From the NCBI GenBank assembly GCA_028720105.1, contig JAQYLI010000049.1:1-64000 (forward strand): 64,000 nucleotides of DNA, written 5' to 3'. Both the position numbers and the translations under genes were made by a program. Of the stretch, positions 35,750-45,923 are shown in pieces. Position 1 is the stretch's first letter. Each line of letters begins with the position of its first letter. This DNA comes from Oscillospiraceae bacterium. GTDB lineage: Bacteria; Bacillota; Clostridia; Oscillospirales; Ruminococcaceae. The notes under the pieces are model-generated. The model made no database searches, had not been told where the DNA came from, and saw only the letters and a list, made by a program, of their open reading frames with translations.

Positions 35750-36958
35750 TTACTTCTTCTTGATATCGGGAACCATCTGCTTGGGACCAACAACCTGACC
35801 CTCGGCAATGGTGATCTTGTTTCCGATTACCGCAATGCCCCAGTCGTCGCGGTTTTCAACTGTTTCGGGACGTGCGCCTACGTGAGCGCCCTTTTCTATG
35901 ATGCTGTTCTCACCGACAATAGCATATTCCACAACTGCGCCCTCCTTGATGACGGTGCCGGGCATAATGATGGAGTCGGTAACGGTTGCGCCCTTTTCAA
36001 TTGTAACGCCCTCGTAGATAACGGAGAAGTCAATATTTCCGTCAATGTTGCAGCCCTCTGCGATCATAGAGTTCTCAACATTTGCATTGTCGCCTATGTA
36101 CTGAGGAGGAAGAACGGGGTTTCTGGAATACATCTTCCAGTCGGGGTCGTAAAGGTCAATGGGGATATTGGGGTTAAGAAGGTCCATATTAGCTTCCCAG
36201 AGGGAGTCGAGAGTTCCAACGTCCTTCCAGTAGCCGTCAAAGGTCCAGGCAACAAGCTTTTCGCCTGCGTTCATCATATTGGGAATGATAGCCTTTCCGA
36301 AATCCTTATCCTCGTCGGGGTTGTTCTCGTTGTCGATGAGGTACTGTCTCAGCTTGCTCCAGGTGAATATGTAGATACCCATTGAAGCAAGGGTGGAGCG
36401 GGGGTTCTTGGGCTTTTCCTCAAAGTCAACGATATTGCCCTCGTCGTCAGTTATCATAATGCCGAAGCGGGAAGCCTCCTCCATAGGAACATCGAGAACT
36501 GCGATAGTTGCAGCAGCGTTCTTCTCCTTGTGGTAGCTGAGCATTACGTTGTAATCCATCTTGTAGATGTGGTCGCCTGAGAGAACTACCACATAATCGG
36601 GATTGTAGCGGTCAACGAAAGCGATGTTCTGGTAAATGGCATTTGCGGTGCCCTTGTACCACTCTGCGCCCAGAGCGGTCTGATAAGGAGGCAGGCAGTG
36701 AGCGCCGCCATACTGCTTATCAAGGTCCCAGGGCTGACCGTTGCCGATATAATCGTTGAGCACCAGTGGCTGATACTGAGTGAGAACGCCCACGGTGTCA
36801 ATACCCGAGTTTACGCAGTTGGAGAGGGGGAAGTCGATTATCCTGTATTTTCCTCCGTAGGGAACGGCAGGCTTTGCCATATCCTGAGTAAGAGCATACA
36901 AACGGCTGCCCTGTCCGCCTGCCAAAAGCATTGCGACGCATTCTTTTTTCGTGTACAT
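35750..36958 (-). CDS. glgC: Glucose-1-phosphate adenylyltransferase GlgC
   Basis: This 402-residue enzyme makes ADP-glucose from glucose-1-phosphate and ATP, the committed step of glycogen synthesis. The nucleotide-binding [16 protein letters not shown] near residue 9, [21 protein letters not shown] near 32, [11 protein letters not shown] near 125 and [10 protein letters not shown] near 177 are all intact. The C-terminal beta helix has [18 protein letters not shown]. It lies between glgB and glgD with 30-base gaps, consistent with one transcript. Confidence 0.95.
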   Translation of the reverse strand: MYTKKECVAMLLAGGQGSRLYALTQDMAKPAVPYGGKYRIIDFPLSNCVNSGIDTVGVLTQYQPLVLNDYIGNGQPWDLDKQYGGAHCLPPYQTALGAEWYKGTANAIYQNIAFVDRYNPDYVVVLSGDHIYKMDYNVMLSYHKEKNAAATIAVLDVPMEEASRFGIMITDDEGNIVDFEEKPKNPRSTLASMGIYIFTWSKLRQYLIDNENNPDEDKDFGKAIIPNMMNAGEKLVAWTFDGYWKDVGTLDSLWEANMDLLNPNIPIDLYDPDWKMYSRNPVLPPQYIGDNANVENSMIAEGCNIDGNIDFSVIYEGVTIEKGATVTDSIIMPGTVIKEGAVVEYAIVGENSIIEKGAHVGARPETVENRDDWGIAVIGNKITIAEGQVVGPKQMVPDIKKK

Positions 36959-36991
36959 CTTTAAAATCCTTCCTTTCGGTATTATGCGGAA

Positions 36992-39127
36992 TTACTCCGC
37001 TGATTTATCGTTCTTGGGTCTGCGGCCCCGCTTCTTTGGAGCCTCTTCGGGAGACTTTTCCGTTTTCTTTGCGGAAGTCTGCTTCTTTGCCGCCGAAGCC
37101 TTTGCTGAGGTTTTCTTCGTGGTCTTTGCGGTCTTCTTAGAAGCTGTTTCCTTAACTGCGGCAGTCTCGGTAACGTCTATCTTCTCGCCTGTCTTTTTCC
37201 TGCGTGTCTTGGGGGGAACATACTTGAAGAACATTGCGGACAGTCCGGGAATGGTAAGGCTTATGGAATAATCGCAGCCGTGCATTGAATATTCCTTTGC
37301 CTTTATCTTACCGTTGTCCACCTCTCCGCTGCCGCCGTATTTAACGTCGTCGGTGGAGAATATCTGCTCGTATGTACCCTCGTAGGGAACACCTATCTTG
37401 TAATCGCTCCTCTTGACGGGAACGAAGTTGCAGACAACGATTATCTCGGCAGGCTTCTCGGGGTCGGAATTGTCAATTCGCCTGAAAGATATCACGCTCT
37501 GAGTGTAATCATCGGCGCATATCCATTTGAAGCCGTCCCAGGAGTCGTCGTCGTGCCAGAAGGCGGGGGTATTCTTATAGAGATTGTTTAGATCTCTGTA
37601 GAAATCGTTCATTTTGCGGTGAGTCTCGAAGCCGAGAAGCATCCAGTCAAGCTCCTTCTCGTAATTCCATTCGATGACCTGTGCAAAGTCGTTGCCCATA
37701 AAGTTCAGCTTTTTGCCGGGGTGAGCTATCATATATGACGCAAAGGCTCTCTGGCTTGCAAATTTGCCCTCCATAGTGCCGCTGCTCATTTTGTTAAAAA
37801 GCGAAGCCTTTCCGTGTACCACCTCGTCGTGGGAGATGGGAAGAACGAAATTCTCGCTGAAGGCATAGAAGAAGGAGAATGTGAGCTTGCCGTGGTCGCC
37901 CGCTCTGTAGATGGGGTCGGTGCGCATATAGGAAAGGGTGTCATTCATCCAGCCCATATTCCACTTGAAGTTAAAGCCAAGTCCTCCAACGTCGGCAGGC
38001 TTTGTTACCATAGGCCATGCGGTGGACTCCTCTGCTATCATCAGCACGTCGGGATTTCTGGAAAATACGGTGGTATTGAGCTTCTGCAAAAATTCGATAG
38101 CCTCAAGGTTTTCGTGACCGCCGTTCTTGTTGGGTCTCCACTCCCGTCTGTCATAGTCAAGGTAGAGCATAGAAGCAACAGCGTCAACTCTAAGACCGTC
38201 CACGTGGAATTTCTCTATCCAGTAAACGGCGTTTGAGATAAGGAAGCTTCTTACTTCTCCCTTGCCGTAGTCGAACACTCTGGTTCCCCAGGCAGCGTGC
38301 TCCTTTTTGAGGGGGTCTGCGTACTCGTAGCAGCAGTCTCCGTCAAACTCGAAGAGACCTGCGGAGTCCTTGGGGAAATGGGCGGGAACCCAGTCAAGGA
38401 TAACGCCTATGCCGTTCTGATGGAAAATGTCTATCATCTGCATAAACTGCTCGGGAGTGCCGTAGCGTGAGGTGGGAGCGTAGTAGCCGATGACCTGATA
38501 ACCCCATGAGCCGTCATAGGGATACTCCGCAAGAGGCATAAGCTCAATGTGAGTGTAGCCCATATCCTTTAAATAATCCGACATTTCGTGACCGAATTTC
38601 ACGTAATCGAAGGGAGAGCCGTCCTCATACTGCTTCCAGGAGCCCAGGTGAGCCTCGTAGATGTTCATGGGGCTTTTGTAGATGTTGGTCTTTTTCTTGT
38701 ACTCGTACCACTTCTGGTCGTGCCACTCATAGCCGTCGATATCGAAATATTTTGTGGCGGTGTTGGGGCGAAGCTCCATATGCGCGCCGTAGGGGTCTGC
38801 CTTGTCCACAACGCTCATATGAGAGGTCTCAACGCTGTATTTGTATGCAAAATACTGCTCCACGCCTTCAATGAATATTTCCCATACCGTAGGGTCGTCC
38901 AGACGGTACATAGGATTTTTCCGCCTGTCCCAGTTGTTGAAGTCGCCCACCAGGGATACGGACTTGGCATTTGGTGCCCAAACACGGAAATAAACGCCTT
39001 CCCTGCCGTCCTTCACACCCTTGTGAGCGCCGAAGAAATTGAATGCCTCGCAGTTGCTGCCCTCGTGGAAAACAAAGAGCGGGAAATCATAATCTCCGAT
39101 AGAGGAATTTTTCTTATTTTCACTCAT
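36992..39127 (-). CDS. glgB: 1,4-alpha-glucan branching enzyme with basic C-terminal tail
   Basis: This 711-residue GH13 branching enzyme has an N-terminal CBM48 region (YFRVWAPNAKSVSLVGDFNNWD near residue 47), the catalytic barrel with VDGLRVDAVASM (nucleophile Asp), MIAEEST (acid Glu) and LPISHDEVVHG, and a C-terminal beta domain ending at FFKYVPP. About 75 further residues then form a low-complexity tail rich in Lys, Ala, Thr and Ser, with repeats such as KKTAKTTKKTSAKASAAKK and ending in KKRGRRPKND, an AT-hook-like sequence. Such a tail is not part of standard GlgB. ATG 39127 is preferred over GTG 39145 because AAAGGTGG is then properly spaced. Confidence 0.94.
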   Translation of the reverse strand: MSENKKNSSIGDYDFPLFVFHEGSNCEAFNFFGAHKGVKDGREGVYFRVWAPNAKSVSLVGDFNNWDRRKNPMYRLDDPTVWEIFIEGVEQYFAYKYSVETSHMSVVDKADPYGAHMELRPNTATKYFDIDGYEWHDQKWYEYKKKTNIYKSPMNIYEAHLGSWKQYEDGSPFDYVKFGHEMSDYLKDMGYTHIELMPLAEYPYDGSWGYQVIGYYAPTSRYGTPEQFMQMIDIFHQNGIGVILDWVPAHFPKDSAGLFEFDGDCCYEYADPLKKEHAAWGTRVFDYGKGEVRSFLISNAVYWIEKFHVDGLRVDAVASMLYLDYDRREWRPNKNGGHENLEAIEFLQKLNTTVFSRNPDVLMIAEESTAWPMVTKPADVGGLGFNFKWNMGWMNDTLSYMRTDPIYRAGDHGKLTFSFFYAFSENFVLPISHDEVVHGKASLFNKMSSGTMEGKFASQRAFASYMIAHPGKKLNFMGNDFAQVIEWNYEKELDWMLLGFETHRKMNDFYRDLNNLYKNTPAFWHDDDSWDGFKWICADDYTQSVISFRRIDNSDPEKPAEIIVVCNFVPVKRSDYKIGVPYEGTYEQIFSTDDVKYGGSGEVDNGKIKAKEYSMHGCDYSISLTIPGLSAMFFKYVPPKTRRKKTGEKIDVTETAAVKETASKKTAKTTKKTSAKASAAKKQTSAKKTEKSPEEAPKKRGRRPKNDKSAE

Positions 39128-39212
39128 AATAACAGATATATCCACCTTTCAAATCATATAAAATACGGACTGTTTTTCCTGTATTTCAGACAGCTCCGCT
39201 TATCTTACTAAT

Positions 39213-39241
39213 ATTTTAACAGATTATGCATTAGATTACAA
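39213..39241 (-). promoter_or_regulatory. Promoter of the glycogen operon
   Basis: On the minus strand TTGTAA (39241-39236) and TAAAAT (39218-39213) are 17 bases apart, about 85 bases before the glgB start. Confidence 0.65.
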
Positions 39242-39369
39242 GAGGTGTTGTAAAAGTTTTACAAATCTCACTTATTTCTCACATACCCTTTGTGCAATAT
39301 AACAACAGATTTCTATGGTTTAGGAAATGAAATTGTAAATTTTTGGTGAATAAAACGATTTAGTCAAAT

Positions 39370-41715
39370 TCAAGCGGGATATAATCTGAAAACGGCGGCA
39401 GTTCTGTCGTCGGGTCTGTCCCCCTCAGTTTCCTCCGCAGCCGCCATTATCCTGCCGCACATCTGACCGCAGGTAAGCCCCTCGTTTTCAAGCACGGCGG
39501 CAACGGCGGCGCTTGTGATATCAATGCCGTCGGTAGTCATAAGCACACGGGAGCTTGCGTTCAGGATAATTCTCTCCTCGGTGACGGAAAGACCGTTTAT
39601 TATCCCCACAGGAGCGGAACTGTCGCTGTAAATGCTCATTACGGGGCTTTCCCCCTCCTCACGGGTAAATACGGCGGTGGGAGCCGCTCCCATTTTGATT
39701 AGCCTGCCCTCCCCCGTATAGAGGTCGGCGGCGAAGATATCAACGGTGGTGAAGATCTCCTCAGAGGAGGCGGCGGTCATTATGACATTGAGCATTTTGA
39801 CGGCGTTTTTCCTGCCTATGCCCCCGGTTATCATTCTGCGGAGAAGATTTACGGCAAGAGTGCTTCTTGTGCCAGCCCTGCCGCCCCTGCCCATACCGTC
39901 GGACAGGATTATGTAGTAATTTCCCAGACCGTCCTCAAAGCAGATGTGGCTGTCGCCGCAGGAAGAGCCCTCCGCCGCCTCTGCCTCTATCTCACAGTCG
40001 GGGACATATCTGCCTTCCTGCCGCCATCTTATACGGCAGAGACGGTCATTTTCACCGCCGCAGAGCATTGTGACGGGTCTTGCAAGCCTTACTCCCAGAA
40101 GTGCCCCGAGGCGGTCGGAAATGCCGCTGAGATGAATATCCCGAAAGTCCTGAGACGCAGAGATAAAGGCTTCAGCAAAGGGTCTGCGCTCCCCGTCAAA
40201 GGCTATCTGAGCCGAGCGGACGGCAAAGCCCTCCTCCTCAAGAAGCCTTTTCAGAAATTTGGAAAGCTCTGTATCGGGGCGAAGCTCCCCGCCGCTCCCC
40301 GAAAGCTCCCATATCATTCCGCAGGAGGCGGAAAGCTGCTCGGAAGCCCCCTCTAAAAATCTCCGCAGGTACGCCGATCTGCGGCGGGATATTCTTTCCG
40401 CTCCCGCAGCTTTGCAGAAGCCGTCAGCGATCTGATCCTTTTTCGGGCAGCCCTCGAAGCCCGTCGGCAGCTCCTTTGCAGTAATTCTGCCCGTTTTTTC
40501 CGCAATGCTCTGAGCGGCTTTGAAGCAGCCTTCGATACCGTCAGGCGAAATGCTGCCGCAAGCCGCACTGCACCTGCGCTGCGTGCAAATACTGCCGCAA
40601 ACGTCCCTCTTGACATTCTCATAAGGCTCTTTGCCGCAGTCCTCCGAGCGTCGCATAAAAAGCTCCGCAGCCATCTGAACATCTTCGCCCACCTCCTCAA
40701 GCACCTTTGCCGCAAACATAAGCTTGTCCGAACGGATATCCGCCCTTTCCTCCGAAGCAAAAATGCCGTTTAATTTCGGCAGATAAAGCCCCTCGGGGAT
40801 AAGGCAGTACAGCGCCGCCGCAATGCCCATATCCGCAATAAATCCCGGAGTTCCCGAGGGCATACCCGCAGCCGCGGTGATACCGAACGCCGAAAGGATA
40901 AAGGCGGCATTCACGGCGTATTTTCCCTTAGACGTGTACATTCCCGTAACAAGCCCCGCAAAGGCGAGCATTGCTCCGCTCCGCCCGAGAGACTGCTCCG
41001 AAAGGAGAAACGCTCCTGCGGACAGTATGCCCACAGCCGCTCCCCCCGACTTTCCGAATTTTCTTGCGGCGGCGGCGGTGCATAAGCCTGCGGCTATCCT
41101 GCCCGGATTTAAAAACTCGTTATGATGGGTGCAGAGGGCGCATATGAGAAGCATATATGTAATTCCCATTGCCGCCGCCCGAAAGTCGGTACTTCCATTG
41201 CTGCCCTCGGAGTAAAAGCCCGTTTTAACCGTCCGCACCGTTTCGCAGAGACAGTATGCCGCTCCGAAGCACATCACCGCCCTGAAAAACACCGCCAGAA
41301 ACATTACCCAGTCGCCGCCGTTTCCTGCGCTTACCGCTGCCGAGCTTATAAAATACGCCGCTCCTGCCGCAAGAGAGCGGGTCAGTGCAGAGCATTTCCT
41401 GCCGAACAGCTTTATAAACAGCGCCGTCACCGCCGACGCCGACAGCTCTGCGATATGGCTCCAGAGACTTCCTGCCGCCGCCCACGCCCCGAACATTCCG
41501 AACACCGCCGCCGCGGCGCAGAGAGGACTTCCCGCCGCAGCAAGAGAGGCTCCGAAGGGAGATGTTCCGCCGCCTATGCGCATATCCGCAATGATAAAGC
41601 CTGCCATCGCCCAGACTGCCGCCGCAGCTGCCGTTTTCCTGCCCCGGTTCTTTACCGAAGCATTTTCTGCCAAGCGAAGCGCCGCCTCCCCCGTTTTTTC
41701 CGCTTTTGTCACCAT
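39370..41715 (-). CDS. spoIIE: Stage II sporulation protein E phosphatase
   Basis: This 781-residue protein has about ten membrane segments in the first 320 residues, a central region with several cysteines (CGSICTQRRCSAACGS near 370), and a C-terminal PP2C-type phosphatase domain. ILSDGMGRGGRAG near residue 605 and the late MTTDGID carry the metal-binding aspartates, so activity is expected. SpoIIE dephosphorylates SpoIIAA to activate sigma-F in the forespore. The N-terminal Ala-rich segments and overall length match SpoIIE. GGAAAG lies about nine bases before the ATG. It is divergent from the next gene. With the SpoIIQ-like peptidase it indicates a lineage with sporulation capability or ancestry. 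Confidence 0.93.
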   Translation of the reverse strand: MVTKAEKTGEAALRLAENASVKNRGRKTAAAAAVWAMAGFIIADMRIGGGTSPFGASLAAAGSPLCAAAAVFGMFGAWAAAGSLWSHIAELSASAVTALFIKLFGRKCSALTRSLAAGAAYFISSAAVSAGNGGDWVMFLAVFFRAVMCFGAAYCLCETVRTVKTGFYSEGSNGSTDFRAAAMGITYMLLICALCTHHNEFLNPGRIAAGLCTAAAARKFGKSGGAAVGILSAGAFLLSEQSLGRSGAMLAFAGLVTGMYTSKGKYAVNAAFILSAFGITAAAGMPSGTPGFIADMGIAAALYCLIPEGLYLPKLNGIFASEERADIRSDKLMFAAKVLEEVGEDVQMAAELFMRRSEDCGKEPYENVKRDVCGSICTQRRCSAACGSISPDGIEGCFKAAQSIAEKTGRITAKELPTGFEGCPKKDQIADGFCKAAGAERISRRRSAYLRRFLEGASEQLSASCGMIWELSGSGGELRPDTELSKFLKRLLEEEGFAVRSAQIAFDGERRPFAEAFISASQDFRDIHLSGISDRLGALLGVRLARPVTMLCGGENDRLCRIRWRQEGRYVPDCEIEAEAAEGSSCGDSHICFEDGLGNYYIILSDGMGRGGRAGTRSTLAVNLLRRMITGGIGRKNAVKMLNVIMTAASSEEIFTTVDIFAADLYTGEGRLIKMGAAPTAVFTREEGESPVMSIYSDSSAPVGIINGLSVTEERIILNASSRVLMTTDGIDITSAAVAAVLENEGLTCGQMCGRIMAAAEETEGDRPDDRTAAVFRLYPA

Positions 41716-41927
41716 ACTTTTTCTCTTCCTTTCTTTTTCACGGGATATATATTCCGATTATACGCCTGTCTCAGGGCGAAAAAGGTCATACGGGCGCAAT
41801 AAATCTAATTTGCCACTTAGAGGAAAATGGGGATATATCACGAAAGCGCTCATATCGGGAATTTATTTTCCGAAGCCCGTCGGCGCAGGTCGGGAAATTG
41901 TACGGCAGATGACAAATTCATTTTTTC

Positions 41928-41956
41928 TTGACAAAAAAGGGGAATCGTATTATAAT
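41928..41956 (+). promoter_or_regulatory. Consensus promoter of the membrane protein gene
   Basis: TTGACA (41928-41933) and TATAAT (41951-41956) are perfect hexamers with 17-base spacing, 55 bases before the ATG at 42012. The other 210 bases between spoIIE and this promoter show no gene. Confidence 0.85.
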
Positions 41957-42011
41957 CAGATTAAAATGGGAAATCAGACGAAATTTCGGAAATTATGGGG
42001 GACTTTACATT

Positions 42012-42935
42012 ATGAGAATCAGAAATCATCGCTGGATAAATGCCATAATCATTTTTGCTGTAATGCTCTGTATGGGTGCAGGGGGCATTATAACCGCCTC
42101 GGAACAGCAGCAGCAGATAAACAGGGGGCTTGACGATTTTAATTATCTTTCGGACAGCGAGTTTTACAAGGGCAAATTTGTGGAGGGATATGTTTTCGAG
42201 GTCTACGGCGAATTTGCATATGAAGAAAGCTACAGGGAAACTTTGGGTGTAAAGAGCAATTCCCACGTGACCTCCCATTATTATCTCATTCCCCTTACGG
42301 GCAGCTTTGACTCGGAAATGCCAAAGTTTATTGCTCTTGAGATAAAAACGGCGGCAGGAGTCAAAAATGCCGAGCTTCTTATGGAGCAGACCTGGAATTA
42401 TCAGGACACAGGCGAGGAGCCCGATGTATGGAACGAGTTTCCCATACAGGGAAGCGTTTCAAGGCTTGACGGGGAGATTGAGGATTATCTTTACGACTGG
42501 CTCACAAACGGCGGCACCGACGGCACAAGGGCGGATTATGAAGATATGATATGCCCCTATGTAATAACCGAGGTTGCGGCAGGGGCTGTGGACAGGGGTA
42601 TGAATTTCAGCGTTACCATCACCCTTATAGGTCTTGCAGGTATCGGCGTTATGATATTCCTTTATATCAGAACACGCCGAAACGAGACCATTCAGGCAGA
42701 CACCCGGCCATATACAGCTTACACTCCCGTTAACGGCAATGCTGCTCAGACGGGCAGCTTCGGAAACACCTCCGCTTCGGGCAGCGTTTCCTCTCCTGCG
42801 GACGGCGGCGAGTCGGCACGGCTTATGGAGGAAATGAGCAGGCTAAAACAGCCCACCGACGCAGATGAATTTTTCGGCAGTCCCCTGCGCTGTGAGGAGC
42901 AGAATGGCACAGATATTTCCCGCGGGGATAAATAA
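42012..42935 (+). CDS. Two-segment membrane protein of unknown function
   Basis: This 307-residue protein has a hydrophobic segment at about residues 10-30, an extracytoplasmic region of about 180 residues (FNYLSDSEFYKGKFVEGYVF onward), a second segment near 215-235 (TITLIGLAGIGVMIFLYI), and a polar cytoplasmic tail of about 70 residues rich in Ser, Gly and Asn. The tail ends with MEEMSRLKQPTDADEFFGSP. I do not recognise a characterised family; similar proteins occur as conserved hypotheticals in clostridia. The start is set by the run of G at 41997-42001 before ATG 42012. It lies upstream of the ZapA-like gene but each has its own promoter. Confidence 0.7.
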   Translation: MRIRNHRWINAIIIFAVMLCMGAGGIITASEQQQQINRGLDDFNYLSDSEFYKGKFVEGYVFEVYGEFAYEESYRETLGVKSNSHVTSHYYLIPLTGSFDSEMPKFIALEIKTAAGVKNAELLMEQTWNYQDTGEEPDVWNEFPIQGSVSRLDGEIEDYLYDWLTNGGTDGTRADYEDMICPYVITEVAAGAVDRGMNFSVTITLIGLAGIGVMIFLYIRTRRNETIQADTRPYTAYTPVNGNAAQTGSFGNTSASGSVSSPADGGESARLMEEMSRLKQPTDADEFFGSPLRCEEQNGTDISRGDK

Positions 42936-42951
42936 ATCTTTATATACCATC

Positions 42952-42980
42952 TTGAACTTTATCCGCAAATGATGTATAAT
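42952..42980 (+). promoter_or_regulatory. Promoter of the zapA-like gene
   Basis: TTGAAC (42952-42957) and TATAAT (42975-42980) with 17-base spacing, 40 bases before the ATG. Confidence 0.8.
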
Positions 42981-43021
42981 ACATAGTAGATGTAAAAATT
43001 TATGCCGAAAGGAACGGACAA

Positions 43022-43819
43022 ATGAACATTGTAAACAAGGTTACGGTCACGATCTGCGGAAAGGAATACAATCTCCAGACGGACGAGACCCCCGATTATC
43101 TCATTTTCCTTGCAAAGCGTGTGGACAAGGAAATTGGCGACTTGGTAAAGGCTAAGCCCAATTTCGGCGTACAGAACGCCGCCGTATTCGTTGCCCTCAC
43201 CTCTCTTGACGAGGCGCAGAAGGCTGCGGACAGCATCGAGAACGTCCGCACTCAGATCAAATCCTATGTGGAAGAGACTGCAAAGGCACGGAAAGAAAAG
43301 GAAAAGCTTGCGGACAAAAACAAAGCTCTCGAGGAAAAGATCGCCGCTCTCGAAAAGGAGATAAAGGAGCTGAAAAAGCGCCCCAGTTTTGAATGCGAGC
43401 AGCTTGTTCTCGAAAACACGATTTCCCCTGCGGTGACTATTTATGCGGAGGAGAATGTTCCCGAGACGGTTTGCGAAACAGCTTCGGAAACGGAAGAAAA
43501 GGCTTCGGAAAATGTTCCCGCAGATAAGCCTGCGGATACCGCTCCCGAAAAGGAGAACCCTCAGCCCGAGGCTAAGCCCGAAGAGCCTGAAAAGCCCGCT
43601 GAGACTGTGAAAACAGAGGAAATATCAAAGGAAGCTCCCGCCCAGACTGCCGAATGCGGCTCGGACGCCAGTAAAGGCACAGAAACCAAAGATTGCAGCG
43701 AACACGGAGGGGCTGACGGAGGAACAGGCGCAGAAGCTCAGAATGATGGCGGTAATCCACAAAATGATAACGTGACCCCGCCCCCTCAGAGCAGGAAAAG
43801 CAGAAAGAAAAGGCGTTAA
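43022..43819 (+). CDS. zapA: ZapA-like cell division protein with long acidic tail
   Basis: This 265-residue protein starts with a ZapA domain: VTVTICGKEYNLQTDE, and ALTSLDEAQKAADSI near residue 62. A coiled coil of about 60 residues follows (KARKEKEKLADKNKALEEK). ZapA binds and bundles FtsZ at the division site. The remaining 130 residues are a Pro/Glu/Lys/Ala-rich acidic region ending in KSRKKRR, which is unusual because ZapA is normally about 85-110 residues. AAAGGA lies about seven bases before the ATG. The U32 peptidase gene starts six bases downstream, a common clostridial pairing. Confidence 0.82.
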   Translation: MNIVNKVTVTICGKEYNLQTDETPDYLIFLAKRVDKEIGDLVKAKPNFGVQNAAVFVALTSLDEAQKAADSIENVRTQIKSYVEETAKARKEKEKLADKNKALEEKIAALEKEIKELKKRPSFECEQLVLENTISPAVTIYAEENVPETVCETASETEEKASENVPADKPADTAPEKENPQPEAKPEEPEKPAETVKTEEISKEAPAQTAECGSDASKGTETKDCSEHGGADGGTGAEAQNDGGNPQNDNVTPPPQSRKSRKKRR

Positions 43820-43825
43820 AAACCT

Positions 43826-45889
43826 ATGAACAGACCTAACAAGCCCGAGGTGCTTGCTCCCGCAGGCAGTCTCGAAAGCGTTTATGCCGCTGTAAGGTGC
43901 GGCGCTGACGGAGTTTATGCGGGCGGAAAGCTTTTTTCCGCCAGAGCGAACGCCGTCAATTTTTCGGAGGAGGAACTTAAAGAAGCAGTCCGATACTGTC
44001 ATCTCCACGGAGTTAAGATATATCGTGCGATGAACACGGTCATATTTGACAGCGAGGCGGAGGAGTTCTGCAATGAAGTGCGAAAAAGCGCCGAAGCAGG
44101 CGTTGACGGGCTTATTATACAGGATTTAGGCGGGGCGTATCTTGCGGCTGCGGCAGTTCCGGATATGCCCCGTCACGGCTCTACCCAGATGACCGTTCAC
44201 ACCCCACTGGGGGCAAAGGCGGCAGAGGGTGCAGGCTTTTGCAGGATAGTTCCCGCAAGGGAGCTGTCTCTTCCCGAGATACAGAAAATCTGCGATACGG
44301 GCGTTGAGACTGAGGTTTTTGTTCACGGGGCACAGTGTATGTGCCTGTCGGGGCAATGCTATATGAGCGCTCTTATCGGCTCGAGAAGCGCTAACAGGGG
44401 GCAGTGCGCCCAGGCGTGCAGGCTCCCCTTTTCCGCATTTGCCAAAGAGGAATATTATGCGCTGTCCCTTAAAGATATGTCTCTGGTGAGCCATATCGGT
44501 GAGCTTATAAATGCAGGCTGCGCTTCTTTCAAGATAGAGGGACGTATGAAAAGACCCGAGTATGTGGCGGCGGCTGTTACAGCTGTACGCAGGGCGGCTG
44601 ACGGGGAAAAGCACATTTCCCCGGATATGGCAAGGCTTGAAGCGGTTTTCTCCCGAAGCGGCTTTACGGACGGATATCTTACGGGGAAAACGGGCAAGGA
44701 AATGTTCGGTCACAGGCGGAAGGAGGACGTTGTTTCCGCCGACAGGGTGCTGCCCGAGCTTGCAGCTTTGTACAAGGACGAGAGAAAAAGCGGACACATA
44801 AGCTTTGAATTTTCTTCAAAGGCGGGAATGCCCTCGTCACTGCGTTTTTCCTCGGGAGACATACGGGGAGAAGTAACGGGTATGGTTCCCGAAGCCGCAA
44901 GAAACAGAAGTATTTCCTCCGATGATGTGACAAAGCAGCTTTCAAAGCTGGGCGGCACACGATATACACTTGAAGACGTTAAATGCAATATTGATGAGGG
45001 TATCACTCTCCCTGCGTCGGAAATAAACAGGCTGAGAAGAGAAGCGGTCTCCGAGTGCGACAGGCTGACCGTTGAGAGGAACACGCCCCGTTATGATATT
45101 ACGGATTTTACGCCTGAGAAAGTGGTTTCACGAAATGATAAAGGCGAGCCTGCCATTCGTGTGATGTCAAGTAATATTGAGACTATCCGAATGGCTCTTG
45201 AGTATGCGGAAATGGTCATTGCACCCGTTAACATCTGCAAGGGGCTTTCCGAGGATATGCCTAATGGGAAAATCGCTGTGTCTCTGCCCGATATCGTCAC
45301 CGATGAAGAGGAGCTTTTGCGTGAACTCTCCGAACTTAAAGCAAGGGGATTTACGGATCTTGTATGCGGAAATTTTACACATCTTGGTGTACTGAATAAG
45401 CTTGGCGATATCCACATTCACGGGGGTACGGGGCTTAATGTCACAAACTCCTATGCCGTAAAGAGGTTTGCGGAGCTTGGTATTTGTGATATCACCGCCT
45501 CCTTTGAGATGAAGGCGGCGCAGTTTTCCGCTCTCGGGAAATCGGTCCCTGTGGGCTTTTACGCTTACGGCAGGCTGCCTCTGATGATAACGCGGAACTG
45601 TCCCATTCGGGCGCAGGCCGGCTGCAAGAGCTGTACGGGTTCTGTTACGGACAGGACGGGCAGGGTATTTCCCGTTGAATGTGACAGCAAAAAATACGCC
45701 TGTATCAGAAACTGCGATATCCTTGAGACTTCAGACAGGCTTTCCGAGTTCAGAGGTGCGGCTTTCGCTCTCCTCGATATGGGCAGTATGCCGCCAAAGC
45801 AGGCGGAAGAGGTCATAAAGCGGTATATCCGCCGTGGCAAACCCGAGGGAAAATTCACACGGGGACTTTATTACAGAGGGATAGTCTGA
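43826..45889 (+). CDS. U32 family peptidase
   Basis: This 687-residue protein starts with the U32 domain: PEVLAPAGSLESVYAAVRCGADGVY reads as the family N-terminus, and EVFVHGAQCMCLSGQC near residue 170 is the signature with its cysteines, followed by NRGQCAQACR and FKIEGRMKRPEYV. A C-terminal DUF3656-like region follows, with a second cysteine cluster (NCPIRAQAGCKSC) near residue 593. Bacterial U32 proteins include RlhA, which hydroxylates 23S rRNA, so a role in RNA modification is as likely as proteolysis. It follows the zapA-like gene directly and is followed by the DUF4321 gene. Confidence 0.9.
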   Translation: MNRPNKPEVLAPAGSLESVYAAVRCGADGVYAGGKLFSARANAVNFSEEELKEAVRYCHLHGVKIYRAMNTVIFDSEAEEFCNEVRKSAEAGVDGLIIQDLGGAYLAAAAVPDMPRHGSTQMTVHTPLGAKAAEGAGFCRIVPARELSLPEIQKICDTGVETEVFVHGAQCMCLSGQCYMSALIGSRSANRGQCAQACRLPFSAFAKEEYYALSLKDMSLVSHIGELINAGCASFKIEGRMKRPEYVAAAVTAVRRAADGEKHISPDMARLEAVFSRSGFTDGYLTGKTGKEMFGHRRKEDVVSADRVLPELAALYKDERKSGHISFEFSSKAGMPSSLRFSSGDIRGEVTGMVPEAARNRSISSDDVTKQLSKLGGTRYTLEDVKCNIDEGITLPASEINRLRREAVSECDRLTVERNTPRYDITDFTPEKVVSRNDKGEPAIRVMSSNIETIRMALEYAEMVIAPVNICKGLSEDMPNGKIAVSLPDIVTDEEELLRELSELKARGFTDLVCGNFTHLGVLNKLGDIHIHGGTGLNVTNSYAVKRFAELGICDITASFEMKAAQFSALGKSVPVGFYAYGRLPLMITRNCPIRAQAGCKSCTGSVTDRTGRVFPVECDSKKYACIRNCDILETSDRLSEFRGAAFALLDMGSMPPKQAEEVIKRYIRRGKPEGKFTRGLYYRGIV

Positions 45890-45923
45890 GAGCAGACTTC
45901 CACCGAAAGGATGTTTTAACTCG

